The notes below the pieces were generated by a model. It ran no database searches and had not been told where the DNA came from. It saw only the letters and a list, made by a program, of their open reading frames with translations. A stretch of DNA of 64,000 bases, from NCBI GenBank assembly GCA_019096195.1, contig JAGTXK010000105.1, positions 1 through 64,000 of the forward strand, given 5' to 3'. Made by a program: the position numbers and the translations under genes. Source of the DNA: Boletus sp. NGJ. Taxonomy: Eukaryota; Basidiomycota; Agaricomycetes; Boletales; Boletaceae. Position 1 is the stretch's first letter; each line of letters begins with the position of its first letter. Of this stretch, positions 44,834 to 59,200 are shown in pieces.

Positions 44834-47080
44834 ATGAGCGCAACTGCCGTTCAAGCTAGTCTTCCCACCAGCGGGGAATCACATGGACGACTCGAACAAT
44901 CCCAAAGATATATCTACGATTCCCCCAAGGTCCCAGCGCCGACGTAAGTGACTGACTGACCATGTTGAGGCCCAGATCCTCAGCGCCAACATATTTTCTG
45001 CTTTTCGAGCAGATACCGCCACGCGGCGCCGTCGGCGCCATGGCCATGGATGAACTTTCGTATCGATGCTAGCAAAGACGATCCTATTCCGCCAGGACTA
45101 GACAAGTCCGAGTGGGGCCAGTATCCCCAAAGTCTATTCGAAAATTGGACGCACGACCAGGTGAACAGGAGCCAGATGTTGACTAAATACAGCGATCTCA
45201 AGACATCCACCGTATACAAGATCGGTGTATTCGACGACGGGAGTTTTGACAAGCAAGTGGAAGCACGCGCCGTTCATGAGGACAATGCCGTGGACCTAAG
45301 AGCGTACTGGAATCAGCTCTGGATACCTGTAAGTCGCATGTATATCGCATGTTTAGAAGCTGAGGCGTGCCGTGATAGCCAGCTTCGACTATCCGAGTAC
45401 AAGCACTTTTTGTGGAGGACATGACGTTGCCCATCCTCCAAATGCTAGGAGTAAAGTGTGTGACTGTTTACATTACAGTACAATTACAGTCTCACTCCAG
45501 TCAGATACAATGTCGAACCTTTCTTCTTCGCGTCCTCCGCAAATTGGATCCCATCTAGGTACCAGGAAGACCCCAAAGCGCTGGAGGACCGTGAGCAGAT
45601 TCAACCTTGTGCTCTATTTATTGTGCTCATCTTTGTAGATATCACTGTCGTCCTTCCCTTCATACGTACTTTAAAAAATCAACGACCGATTGCGAGGAGC
45701 AAACTAATGAGGACTTCAACTGAATTGCAGTCCCGGGTTGTGGATGTGCCACTGCCGTATACGGGTACGTTGATGCCTTATTTTCCCTTCTCTTGGATAA
45801 CTCGCGCCACCTGCAGAGGAGAACCAAACGATTGACACCCAAGCACCGCTTTCTCTCCCAGGCAAGTATATCATCTTGTTTGCGTCGAACAGAAACCAAT
45901 CCGGATGCATGCGAAGGAAATAAAATTCTGTTTCAAGATCTACTATCGCTACACATGGTGCGCAACACGGGAACGAATACGATCATCTCCCTTCACTCTA
46001 GCGTGCAATGGCAAGGAACTTCTGCGAAGCGTCTGCAGTGTCTCGTGCAAAGGACAGGCAATAGCGTCTACTGGTCAAACATTTTTAAGAGATCCAAGGA
46101 TCCGACTCTTCACTTTCTTGCGATTCTCTGGTACGCATTTTATGCGTGGGACGAGGCGTTTGAAGTTCTATTTCGCTATATCAATGCTATTGTAAGCAAG
46201 TATCGCTGCTCGAGCCTCATATTTGTTTGAACACCCTTGTCAGGAATACGATGTCCTTCAGTTTAGCGATATCAAACTCACACGAGAGTTGCATAAACTG
46301 CAAGCATATCTATCATACTATCAGCAGCTCCTTCGAGACTTCCTCCGATCGGTCGAATTCGTAAGAGACACACCTAACCCAGCGATGAATGCCCCCTCGA
46401 TCTCCAAAGCGGAACGTGAAGATTCTGAAAAAATCTTGCGTATTGAAGCGCATAATCTCATAACGGAGATCAAGAGATTGACTCAACGAAGAGAGATGCT
46501 GTCTGACAGATTAGATAATGTTATACACTTGGTTCGAATACAATCACTTTCTTCTTCTTCCTGTGCGCTGTTGACTTTTTTTGGCTAGACGTTCGCAACT
46601 GCGAATATAGAGGAGAGCAAGGCTACACAAAGGCTGGCAGAAGTAACAATGAGAAATTCCGCTGCTATGAAGCAGGTGCGTCGACTCTATTTTTCATTCA
46701 GTAGTCAATTTACCCCCGTGCGTCAGATTGGCTACCTCTCGATGCTCTTCCTTCCAGCAACATACCTAGCTGTAAGGTCGTCACTGTCACTCTCCTTGCA
46801 AAACTCACCCCTTGGACAGAACGTGTTCAGTATGAATGTCCAGGAGATCAACCCTCCCACTACGGGAACTCTTGCCCAGTATATTGTGTCTGCTATTGGT
46901 CTCACTGTGTTCACCTCGTGGTTGGCGATCGTCTTTCAGAAGGACAGCTTCTTCTACCCAAGAGACAGTGATGTCTTGCATCGAACCTTGTGGCCCTTGT
47001 TCTACGCGTATGCTGCTATATCCATCAACATCAAAAGGTGGATTTCGCCTGCCGATCATCACTCCCCTTTGTCTTGTTGA
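44834..47080 (+). CDS. CorA-like divalent-cation transporter family protein, copy D (SMN loop)
   Basis: ATG at 44834 gives MSATAVQASLPTSGESHGR; intron 1 joins at PAPT to YRHAAPSAPWPWMNFRID. Further exons: SLFENWTHDQVNRSQML, ITVVLPFIRTLKNQ, LFQDLLSLHMVRNT, LVQRTGNSVYWSNIFKRSKD, LHKLQAYLSYYQQLLRDF, ITEIKRLTQRREML. Membrane end: IGYLSMLFLPATYLA, FSMNVQEINPPTTG and AIGLTVFTSWLAIVFQ, with a hydrophilic end IKRWISPADHHSPLSC. It is closer to copy C than to A/B and shares the Ser-Met-Asn form of the pore-loop signature. All checked introns have normal borders. Confidence 0.75.
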
Positions 47081-47731
47081 GTTTCTGATGAAGAACACTG
47101 GCACTCGAAGAGATGCGGTCGCATCAGTGGTAGTTACACGCTGTTTTTCATTCTAGGAGATCTTTGTGCAGTAGCTAGTTTGTTTTATTGGAATTTGGCA
47201 CTACTGTCATACTATCGCTTACTACCAAGTCGGCCAGTCATCACACTTTTCCGACGGAATGTCACGGGTCATCACACGGCTGGGGTTCAGACTCCGCCCA
47301 GAATGAACGCGTCTCGCGTCAGGCAGTGTGGAACCATAATATTCAAATCTCCGCTTCGGCAGACGCTCGGCGGTGACGGTTAGTCCAACTTCACTACATA
47401 TCTCGAGAACTACTGCATTGTTTTCACTCGTTCAACTTCACAGATGTAACTATAGTATTAAAAACAACATTTGTGAACTAAAATGGTGAAAGTGTTGTGT
47501 ATTTTGTGGGTGGCCGACTTGGTGGTATAACTTAGCCGCTGGCAGTGCGAGCCGACGTTTCCCAGGGAACCCAACGACCGCTGTCGCCCAGGAATGGGTT
47601 TCACAAATATGTGGCACATCTTCCACGACCAACTCCTCCACGTGTGGTCTGTCCGTATTACTAGCGTGTCTGCATCACCTCGAGGTCGCCCTCTCTTTCT
47701 GTAGTCCCTGTAGCGTTCAGGGCTGGAGAAG
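47081..47731. other. Spacer without a recognised gene
   Basis: Downstream of CorA-like D and promoter region of the next gene. Minus-strand open frames near 47458-47763 have no family resemblance. Confidence 0.5.
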
Positions 47732-49337
47732 ATGCTAACCTTGTTGTCTGCCTTGCTCCTCATCGTTTCCCTGGTCTTTCTATATGGTTATCTCAACGAT
47801 AGGAAACTAGATTACCTTCCACCCGAGGTGGAACGCGTTTTCTCCCCCGAGCGTGCCACGCCTCAGGGGGCGCGTGCAGCCGCCGAGGTTTTATCGAAAA
47901 ATCCAGTTGTCATGAGCAACTTCCTTCCCCCAAAGACCGGTCGACGGTACATCGTTGTCGGTGGTGTATGTTCTCTCTTGCTGCCATCTGTCTAGCTTGG
48001 TGAACTGAATCTCTCCTCAGGCGGGATTTGTAGGAGGATGGATTGTCCTCCAACTCTTGGAACGCGGCGAGGACCCAAAAAAGATCAGAATTCTAGACAT
48101 TCGTCCCCCCACTCGTGCAGACATCCGAACCGGAGCCGCTCAGCAGGTCGCCTTTTTGCAGGTTGACATTTGTGATCCGGTTGCCGTTTCTGCGGCCTTC
48201 AAAGCTCCATGGCCGGACGCGGAAGGAGAACTGGAGGTCACGGTATTTCACACTGCTGCCATTATACACTTCTACGAGCGTCACATTGGGTTACTCACCC
48301 GTTCAAGCAAGGTGAACCACGCCGGCACGGTAAACGTGATCAATGCATCCAAGGAGACTGGCGCAAATACCCTCATCTATACCTCGTCGGCGTCCGTCTT
48401 TGTGCGCCGCTCTCGCTTCTGGCTGTGGCCCTGGGAAAAACAACCGGCGTTCTTCATTCAAGCATACAACGATGACAACACCTATCTGCCGAAACAGCAT
48501 GCCCATTTCTACTCCAACTATGCTTTTTCCAAGGTCATGGCGGAGAAGGAAGTCTGCGCTGCAGACAAGTCTCCTACTGGCAGGTCACACACACTAAGGA
48601 CTGGCTGCATCCGTCCTGGAAATGGCGTGTTTGGTCCTGGAGGGGACATTATTTGTGGGGCTTATCTCGTGCGAAAGCACAACCCAACGTGGATACCGAA
48701 CATTCTACAGTCGTTCATCTACGTGGAGAATTGTGCTCTCGCGCACCTGTGCTACGAACAGCGACTCATAGAACTCGAAAGAGGATCCCCCAACCCGGAT
48801 ATCGGTGGTCAAGCCTTCACAGTCACGGATACAGGACCTCCACCCACCTACGGTGATGTCTACACAATACTCCACACCCTAGACGAAGAGACCGTATTCC
48901 CGGTCTTTTCACCCACTTTGATGCTCGGAGTTTCGCACGTCATCGAATTTTTCTATACAACCAAATTACTGCTGTCGACTTCGGATTCGTCGATGAGACG
49001 CGCTATCGCCAAAGTGATACCCACTGTGTCTGGGGATATCGTTAACCTACAAACCGCCATGTTCGCACTCCTAGGGGTCCATGTCATCTTGGATGACTCT
49101 AGAGCCCGTCTTCCTCCGACTGAAGGTGGCCTCGGTTACCATGGTCCATACACGACTATCGCAGGCATATGTAAAACTGCCGACGAACATTTCAAGTCTG
49201 ATCAGAATGGAGAGGACCGATCCATGTCAGGTGGGGTGAGTTTTGGTTTCGGGTCGAAGAAGTCCAAGGGTACAAGTCAGGTCAAGAAAGGAGTCAGTGA
49301 GCGGTTAGATGCAAATGCGGTGACCGCATTGAATTAG
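47732..49337 (+). CDS. 3-beta-hydroxysteroid dehydrogenase/sterol decarboxylase-like NAD(P) oxidoreductase
   Basis: Extended short-chain dehydrogenase, likely ER-anchored. ATG at 47732; an N-terminal helix LTLLSALLLIVSLVFLYGYL serves as anchor. A 55-base intron (47966-48020) interrupts the nucleotide-binding motif, which reads YIVVGGAGFVGGWIVLQLLE after splicing. Then IRILDIRPPTR with an NAD-selective Asp, VFHTAAIIHFYER, TLIYTSSASVFV (catalytic Ser), HFYSNYAFSKVMAEKEV (YxxxK), LRTGCIRPGNGVFGPGG and QSFIYVENCALAHL. The tail is Gly/Ser/Lys-rich. The family includes ERG26 sterol-4-carboxylate dehydrogenase, but the C-terminal half here differs enough that this is more likely an accessory relative. 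Confidence 0.85.
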
Positions 49338-49540
49338 TGTTTTCTTTGAATAAATACCACTGCTTTTGGATCCGGAAACTGATACGCTTGCTGTCAAGTC
49401 GCCTGATCCATCCCGGCGGACTCTTTGGGAGGATGTATAATAAGTACTTGGTTGACCATGGGATACCATCGGCTTGCTTACTCACATACCTGATGGATAT
49501 ACAAGATGTTCCCATCTAGCTTTCAGAAAGCCCCTTCACC

Positions 49541-51072
<1,532 letters not shown>

Positions 51073-51220
51073 GGGTCACCTTTGAGTACTTGCACCCCCC
51101 ATTATGTAAAAGAGTAAAGCTAAATCGAGTGACAATTTGCAAGTTGTCAGTGGAGGATGCAGCATGAAAAGCATGAAAGTCTAGACACAGAAACCTTGCT
51201 GGGATCCTGCAAAGGGGCTC

Positions 51221-51226
51221 AAAAAA
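51221..51226 (-). terminator. RNA polymerase III terminator of tRNA-Leu
   Basis: T6 on the minus strand, four bases after the tRNA discriminator base. Confidence 0.75.
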
Positions 51227-51229
51227 GTA

Positions 51230-51340
51230 TGACAAGAGGGAGATTCGAACTCCCGCCTCCATTCGGAGATGAGAAACCCGCATTTGCAGGCAAGCTTAGA
51301 AGCTTGAGTCACACGCCTTGGACCGCTCGGCCATCTTGCC
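51230..51340 (-). tRNA. tRNA-Leu(CAA) with intron
   Basis: Minus strand: acceptor GGCAAGA pairs with TCTTGTC (one G-U), D-arm/A-box TGGCCGAGCGG, anticodon loop CTCAAG with CAA, a 27-base intron after position 37 (51276-51302) that forms a CAAGCTT/AAGCTTG helix with the anticodon region, long variable arm with CTCC/GGAG stem, and T-arm GGGAGTTCGAATCTCCC (B-box). The long variable arm fits class II Leu. The anticodon stem TGTGA/TCTCA has a central U-U mismatch, so slight mis-placement of the exon border is possible. Confidence 0.85.
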
Positions 51341-52765
51341 ATGTAAAAGACTGCGATTCGCAATCATATGTGCATTTGAAGCAACTAACTCGCTCCATAT
51401 GCGAACGACATCAGTAGCACATGTCCGTGGATCGTTCCCTGACTTGGAAACTTCAAAGTAACCAGAACGACAGGCTGGCTAGTTTCATGCGGATATCATA
51501 TATCCGGAAAGTCTGCATGTCCAGATCAACGCGGCCGCAAGGATGAAATCAAACCAGCAAGTATAGCGCGCGCGCGCGCTACAAGTCCACGGGCAACTCA
51601 TCGTCGATGCCTTGAATGGGAGGCGCGTCATCTTTGGTCCGGCTTCTTGAAACCGATCGGAAAAGGGAAGACGGGCGGAGCATCGTTCGTAGTCTCCTTT
51701 TGCTCTTCTCGCAGTCGATTTGCGCCGGACGACAGCTCGCGTGATCATCGGGCCACGTCAAACCTGGCACCTGTTGGTACTTGCTGTAGTTTGGGCCGCA
51801 GTCTAGGATCACTAGTGCACTTTCGGTTCGCATTTCACATCCTTGTCAGTGACTCCGTGTCCATCGTGACCGAGGTACGACATACACTCGACGATTTCAG
51901 GGTCATGTCGAACACCATTGCGGACTCGACAAAGATACCAGAGCGGTAAAACCTATAAAGATAGTCAGGTACGTGTTCGGTGGTGTGCTTTTTTTGTTCT
52001 GTGACACGGTGAATTGGAGTGGATGAGCTACAAGCGTCGTAGCACGTGGAACTAGGCAGGGAACCAATACTCGGAGGAATTGCCGTGTGACCAGTATGAA
52101 TGCAAGAACAAGACTGATACGTGGTGTGGAGCTCACCGGTCACCGGTCACCCCCTGCTGGCATCATCGCGCGAATCTGGACACAGGATTCGGCGGGGCAA
52201 GTATGTGGCATGATGGCAGGACGACCAAACCCCGCGAAGTGGAGAAACAGGATCCTCGGAAATGACTCAAATGAGGGTTGGCTTCACCTTTGAAAAGTCC
52301 CGTATCGCGCTGAGAAGCACCGTGGGCAGACAATGCGCAGGTAAATCTGAGAAAAGGGTGAGGCTGAGAAATCGAAGACCCGGAGAATACGTGGACCAAG
52401 TTTTCATCGACGGATCTTTGCAACGCCTGGCCAAGTATTCCCGTGACAGTGGTGGTGGGACATCGCCATCCTCTTGCTAATGCCACTCCTCGTGGTGACA
52501 CGTGCAGGAAGCTCATGAGTACATTAAAAGTCATCAAAGTCATCACATACATGAAAAGGCATAAACAAAAACCGACGTGAAAACTTAACCTTCCATATGA
52601 ACCATGCTAATCATCCAACACACCGTCATCAAAAACCCTCGTGAGAACAACAAGGAAATGCCGCAGTGGCTCCAAACGTCACTGGCAACAAGCGAGTGGC
52701 GTCTAAACACTCGAGTCGGCACTCGACGTGAGTCACGCATTATCTCCATTTATTCCTTCATTGTG
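51341..52765. other. 1.4-kb region with only a doubtful broken minus-strand gene
   Basis: Minus-strand frames at 51835-52143 (VPDYLYRFYRSGIFVESAMVF) and 51579-51833 (ALVILDCGPNYSKYQQVPGLT, ending GIDDELPVDL) read like consecutive pieces of one protein with an acidic end, but they are offset by one base near 51840 with no room for an intron. I do not recognise the family. A (GC)n tract, GCGCGCGCGCGC, lies at about 51567. Confidence 0.3.
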
Positions 52766-53768
52766 TTAAGCGTCCAAGTCCATGTTCGAGCATACTCTTT
52801 GGCTGATCCAGCTCAGTCCCCAGGCGCCAGCGCGTGCCATCATCCAGAGTGCCACGCGCACTCCAGGGATCAGTCGTACTACGTCACAAAAGTCCCAAAT
52901 ATCACGATGATACGTGATCTGACCTTGTTCGTTAAAACTGAGTCGTGTCATAACGGGAAGCTGGAAATGGAGCGGCGACGGCACGGAAATGAGCGTGCCA
53001 GGTATCGGGAGAGATGGAGATGCCGGAATGGAGAGTGACAACTGAGAATCAGCAGGGGAGGACGGTGGGTGGCGTAACATCAAGGTTTGGGGTATTCTGT
53101 ATGTGGTATGAAGGTCGGGAAAGAAGAGGACGTTGAGCGTATACTCGACAAAGCTCTTCTTGTGACCATCTAGAGTGATTGTATGTAAACGCAGCTGTGA
53201 CCTTGGAGATTAAGGAGAAACACGCACCAAAACTCTCCGTTTCACTGGTGTCGTCTACTTCCGCCCAGACCCGCATTGCCTTGAACCAAGGATCGTCGCC
53301 GTGTTTATTGAGTGGACGAACTCCCAAAAGGGCGTGAACAATAGACAATGGCCGTGGTACATCGACGGCACAGCAGCGACGGGTGAGAGCGTGAATATCG
53401 GAGATGAGCGCGCGGGAGGTGGCAGTTATCAACGGGTTCTCGTATCTAGGGATCGTTGTATTACTGTTCGACAGGACGACGGGGCGTTCAGTTCAAAGAC
53501 TTACACTGTCCTATATCGTCAGGTAATCTCCGGTTGTCAAGTGAGAGAAAGCACACGCGCCTGCGCGAGAGTCATAGAAAAACTCGGAAGTGCCGAGGAA
53601 ACTGGGGAAAGTAGCGTCGTGCCCGCAGACCTCGACTGTCGTCGAGCTTCTTTGGATGATCGACAGCTCCCCTATCGAAGGAGATTTATGTACACTCAGC
53701 CGAGTCGGGCCAGTGTTGAGCTGTATTGCCAACTCGGATGGTTCGGGTGGGATAGGGGCTAGAGACAT
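52766..53768 (-). CDS. NTF2/SnoaL-like hypothetical protein
   Basis: ATG at 53768 (MSLAPIPPEPSELAIQ). Exons: EFFYDSRAGA joined to YENPLITATSRALISDIHAL, then VDVPRPLSIVHALLGVRPLN, WFKAMRVWAEVDDTSETESF, an exon in the frame GHKKSFVEYTLNVLFFPDLH, and the last exon PVMTRLSFNEQGQITYHRDIWD followed by VVRLIPGVRVALWMMARAGAW. The FNEQGxITxHRDxWD segment and the EFFYD start are typical of a basidiomycete SnoaL-like/NTF2-fold family often annotated as conserved hypothetical. A small cone-shaped barrel with a ligand pocket is expected; no enzyme activity can be assigned. Introns near 53460-53535, 53180-53230. Confidence 0.6.
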
Positions 53769-54028
53769 GGATGAGTACACAGGATCGTCCTACGGCGTCG
53801 TAAGCAGATAGACAACGTCGTATGGCGAGCTGAAGGTCAAGGGAACAGCTGGCTAGAAATATCAAGTAGGCGTCGACGATAAAGTTTGGGTTGAGAGGGA
53901 GACAAGGCTCGCGCAGCAGGTAGATCCACCAATTTAAAATTATCTTTATCCGGTAATTAGTGCAATGTTCACCAGTGAGAGCGTACATTATATTGCTGGT
54001 CGAAATGTGAGATCAGTGGCATACTCTA

Positions 54029-55844
54029 TCACATATCGTCAGTCAGTCGTCTCCTCGACGATTGATCATAATCGATGGTCACAGATTGTTCTACGTGCAC
54101 CCGAACATCCAGCTCCACCTCATGAGGTGGACTCGGCGCAAACTCCACGTCAATTGGAGTCTTCTGGATTTCGCATGGCGAACGTAATGCAGAGACTATA
54201 GAACGTGCATGAGGAAGCGGGCGAGTAAGTATGATGTTCTCGAATCGTTCTATTTCCGCGGGTTCAGAAAGTTCTAGTGAAAAGAAAACATGAGCTTTAC
54301 TAGGGACAATTTTTAGAATAGAAAGAAACAACACACCTCTCAAATGAATCAAGATCCGTTGACTCATTATCCAGGTGACCGCGTAACCCATTGACGCACT
54401 AATATAACAATAGTTAAAAGGATGAGAACAATGCGGCTATATTGCACTCACCCTGCAGACTGACACCGGTTGGGTTACCGTAAGAATTAACTCGTTAGAT
54501 TGATCAGAAATGGTGACACTCACCTGCACAGCTTGATCACTTGCGCGGTATAGGATTAGATTGAAAACATTGACACCTTTGTAGAGCGCTCAGCACAGTA
54601 AATACAGCAAGATGAGCGCTCCCACCTGTCAAGACGACGAAATAGCCGAGTCCATCGTAAATCATCCTATTAGGGACGTCAGTCCAGTGTCGCATGTAGC
54701 GTAGGCCAAGAGGCCTTACGTTCTGATCAACCGAGACAATCTACGATCGAAACGGAGGTCGATTAAGCGGCGTTTGAGAAAGCGAGTCAACCGATACTGA
54801 CCTCCCATTAATAGAATTATATCGCACGAGATAAAACGTGGAAACGGATAAAGTTCCGGTGTCCCAGACCATGGCTGCGACGTAGTACGTCCATGCAGTC
54901 GGATGGGGACCGTCATTTCCTGGTGTGCAGCTTGATGGCCGTTGAATAGATAATCAAATTGCCACCTGATGCAGACTTACTTGCCCTGAAGTTACGAGTG
55001 CACAGGATCAATTGCGCGTTGGTAGTATAGCATCCGTGCAACTTACGTTTGCCAAGACCGCTGATAAATATAGGTGAGTCATCTCCATTTAGTGTAGAGA
55101 AATATCAGAAGCACTCACGTACACGATTGTACATGTTAGTAAACCATTCGAACTGTGAAAATGTTGAGCAGACAAGACAGCGGACTTTCGAAGAGGGACT
55201 GACTACGGTCGTAACGACAAAGGCTGTGGCGAGAATGATACCAACAGCTCTTTGCCTCCGAGCAATGTTGAATGTTCTTTTGAAAGGATGTTGAGCAAAC
55301 CCAAAGAGAACTAAAGTCCACTTACCTAACACCGAGGATGATTTGTGAAACCATAGTTTGGAGGACTAAAAGTGGGTGAGTGTACAAAGTGGGGCAATGT
55401 CGAACCGGACGAACCTTTAAAGACAGGAGCGACTAGATAGTAGTGGTTACATGATTCGACAGTGAACGACGTGGCAAGATTCCCATAATTGCTGACGACC
55501 ATAACTATGATGCTAACATAACTGCCGCCAAAATCAGACAAGGGACACGAGGAGGCGTCTCAGACTGACCGAATGAGAATAAAAAGAACGCAACCCAGAC
55601 TAGAGGAAGGCGACGGTCGGTCATCAGTGAGTGAGGAACAGACGAGATTGAATACCTTGGGCGGAAGATGGTAGATTGACTTTTGTAAAACCGCAGTTCA
55701 GCGGGCAATGTGATCAGGTAGCTGAGCGTGGATGAACAAGGCAAGAGGTAGAGAAGGACTGGCGAGGGAGACTCACTCATAAGCAGCGATCGAGAGCGAG
55801 ACGACTCGGAGGTACTTTTCAGTCTCTGCGCCAACACCACTCAT
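54029..55844 (-). CDS. Seven-helix membrane protein, DUF6533-like
   Basis: ATG at 55844 gives MSGVGAETEKYLRVVSLSIA, joined by an intron to YLITLPAELRFYKSQ, the family start. Later exons contain YVSIIVMVVSNYGNLATSF, ESCNHYYLVAPVFK, FNIARRQRAVGIILATAF, VVTTVV with FEWFTNMYNRV, and the last helix and tail GYAVTWIMSQRILIHLR. The C-terminal cytosolic tail (54029 to about 54330) is hydrophilic. Many very short exons of one helix each are separated by introns of about 50-60 bases. The family is greatly expanded in Agaricomycetes and has no settled function; a receptor-like role is only a guess. Confidence 0.6.
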
Positions 55845-56291
55845 TTGGGGGATAGTAAGCTACTGCAGGGAGAGTCGGCAAGAAGAGTGAGCTAATTTAT
55901 AAGAGTCTAAGTAGTACCGATGGAGCGGTAACCGTTTGCTGCCGTTAGGTGAGTCAGAGAAGTGAGGCAAGCTGATTTGTGTGCCGGATGAGTGGAGGAT
56001 TGGCTCGAGTGGAAAGAGGGATAAAGTAAGGGACGAACGCATGGTCAGTAAGTAATTATGATCTAGCACGTCGAAGCTCGGACTTTGATCCGGACAGAAT
56101 TCTAACCTATCCCATTTGCAAGGTTTCAATCTGAATTTTCAAATTCTGTAATAATCTGGATCGGGTAATACGTTCCCACACTCTCCGACAGATATCCGAT
56201 GTCGGGCAGTTGCCGTCGCTTCAAAGGGTCACATTCAACAAGTTACAGAATTACAAAACGTGCAGATCTATATTTCGATCTGGTCTGCCTC
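55845..56291. other. Spacer between the membrane protein and LYS2
   Basis: No gene supported. Confidence 0.5.
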
Positions 56292-59200
56292 CTAAACACC
56301 GCTTCGACCCGCAGCTTTCATGGCTGTACCATTCCCGAGGGCAGGCAAGCATTTGCGCCCACTAGCCATGTTTGGCCCCGGCAAGAATCCAGCGCCGACA
56401 AGCCATGCCAGATACAGCCCCATCAATTCGTCCGACACCGTGCATGTCGTACTCGGATTCTGGCTCTGCATCAACAATGCAGTGGTGTTTGTGTCGTCTA
56501 GTTCAGGTGCCTTCGTGCTCGTTGGAAGGTCGTCGAGGACAAAGTGGAGCAGAGGGAACAGTGCGTTGTCCTGCACCTCCATAACATGCTTCTCCAGTTC
56601 CCGTCTCCACGCCAGGTATTCGCATTGTCGCGTCGAGAAGCCGTACTCTGCGAGCGACGAGAGCAGGTCGTTGAATGTCACAGGTGGATTGGCCACGATA
56701 TGTAGCACCGTCTGTGTGGCATTAGGTAGTGAGGCAACGGCGGCGAGTGCTGTGCACCGTGCAACATGGTCGACGGGTACCATGTTCACGGCGTTGTTAA
56801 TGTCAGGGACGAGCCCAAGCTGTACACACCCCTTGACCAGCCGCCAGATGAAATCGTCCGTGTTCGTTACTGCCAAGCGCAGGTCAGCGGGGTAATTAAT
56901 CACCAAAGGGCGAAATACCCGTACCTGCTGTTTTTGAATCTCCGACGACATACCCCGCCCGCACGATATGTCCTTTGAGCCCCCGCTTCCCCGCCTCAAA
57001 CAATAGCTTTTCAGACACCCATTTGCTCTGTCCATATCCAGTCTTGAGACCAGTCCTCGCCCCCTCGAGGTCATCGTCTTCAGGTATCCCTCTGCGCATG
57101 TGCGACAGCGAATCAGAGAGTCGAACATAGTGCTCGGTGTCGATAGCCGATGTCGATGAAACAAAGACAAACAACTTCTGCCTTGTCGCCGAAGCGAGTT
57201 CGACTGCTGTCATGGTTCCAATCACGTTTGAGGATCGGAGTCTCTCGTATGGATAAACCCAGTGCACCTGCGCAAAGTTTTTTTTTTTTTTTGAGATCAT
57301 GCACTCAACGAGAACACGACGAGAACAAACCAAAGCGCCGTTGTGCAGCACTACATCAGCTTCAGCTGCAATCCGAGCCCAAGTACTTTCGTTCATGCCG
57401 AATCGATCTTGTCCGAGATCCCCGATGACGACCTCTAGCCTTCCGGAGGCTACCCATTCTTCGTCCCAGACACCACGGTCGCTCGATCCTTCCCTCAACC
57501 GTTCAAGCCCATTTTCAACAGAGGGGGAACGAACGAGACACATGACTTTCTGTACCCTCTGCTGACGCTGGAGCAGATCACGAAGCACAAATGCGCCGAG
57601 ATACCCAGTAGCACCTGTCAGGAACACAGTCAAGGCACGCGTTTCAAAGTCAGGAGGCAATGGTGGGTAGGAATCCCGCAGGCGAGGGACCAGCTGCTCG
57701 AAATCTTGACCATACTCGGTGACGACAGGTGTAAACCTTTTTTGCATGTCATCTACCATGCGCCTCGGGATAGAGTCTTGCCGGGCAATACCAAAGTCTG
57801 GGTCACGCAAGGTATCGACCGCCCCTGCCAAACCGCTAATGGTCGGTTGGGAAAAGATGAGGCCCAAAGGCGCCTCGACGACGAATACCTTTCGTATCTC
57901 GAAGATGAGGCGAGTCGCCAGGATAGAGTGCCCTCCAAGATCGAAGAAGCTCTCGTCTAATGGTATTGCGTCCGGAGGGTTAGGCAACACATCTGCCCAT
58001 ATTGAACACAGTTTTTCTTCCGTGGGACTGATGGCTCTTTTCTTGATGTCCTTGGAGGCAGCTTTGTTTTCGGCATAAGCGACATGGGCGTGAGCTGTAT
58101 CTGGGAAAGGAAGCGCAGGCTTGTCTATTTTCCCATTGGGATTGAGGGGCATACGGTGAAGAGGAACAAACACTGGTCGAGCACGAAAGAGTCAGCCGCA
58201 AGATCAGCACGACCGAGCATCGACGCACGCGTAGGAATGCTATAACTAGGCAATTTTTTCTTGAGATGCTCTCTGATGTCTTTGATGAGTCGTCTAAATT
58301 TCGGTATGCTCTTGACGCCGTCGGCCTCTTCGTCATCGCTAAGCTCGCTCGTGAAGCCATTCAACACCGCGCCATCTAGCGGCACGAAGTAGCTGACAAG
58401 TATCTTTTCTTCGTCCTTGTCCCTCCGTACGAGCGTCACGTTCTCGCGAACAATTGGGTGTTGGCTCATCAACGTATCGATCTCGCCAAGCTCGATTCGG
58501 AAACCACGTATCTTGACCTGATCATCTGCGCGCCCGGTACACTCAACACGACCATCGGGAAGATATCGCCCGAGATCGCCAGACCTATACATCCGATCGC
58601 GAATACCCTTCCAGTGCCGTGACTCGGGCCCGGCGAGACCCTGCAGTGGGTGTAGTATCGTGTCCTTCCATGGCGGTGACGACGACGCAAACCAATTTGA
58701 AACGAATTTTTCGGTGGAAGCCTCAGGGTCGAGGTACCCCTCTGACAAGCCACCTGAGCGCACATAGATCTCCCCGACTTCACCGACCCCGCACGGAACG
58801 GTCTTGTCGGACCGATTGACGACAAGGAGTTGGACGTCGACCATGCCTTCACCAGCAGGCATGATGTCTTTCAGGGTAGCAAGGAAAGTTGGATCTACAG
58901 ACACGGGTGGAATGGAAAAATAGGAGACTGCGCGCTGTGTTTCGGTAGTTCCGTACATGTTAATGATGTGCACATTTGCAGCAAGAGATTGGAGCCGAAT
59001 ACAGTCGCGTTTGGTGAGGACGTCGCCGACGAAGAAGGCGCTGCGGAGAGAGGGAATTTGTCGAGTGGCCTGCGCGGAGAGAAGCTGACCCATGGCAGGA
59101 GTGAGGTGAGTAACGGTCACCTGATTAGCGTCCATCCACTCGGCGAGCCGGCCGGGTGTCCCAATGTCTTCTGCGGTAGGAACGTAGAGCTCGGCGCCAA

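Noticed and set aside
48057-49337. Start of the 3-beta-HSD-like gene at 48057
   Set aside because: An upstream exon from 47732 supplies the membrane anchor and the first half of the nucleotide-binding motif across a clean 55-base intron.
51567-51578. Alternating GC tract as a Z-DNA regulatory element
   Set aside because: Too short and without associated gene structure to support any role.
57277-57292. T15 run and a lysine-rich peptide in a LYS2 frame
   Set aside because: Lies in an intron; splicing joins LHNGAL to [10 protein letters not shown] as expected for the family.
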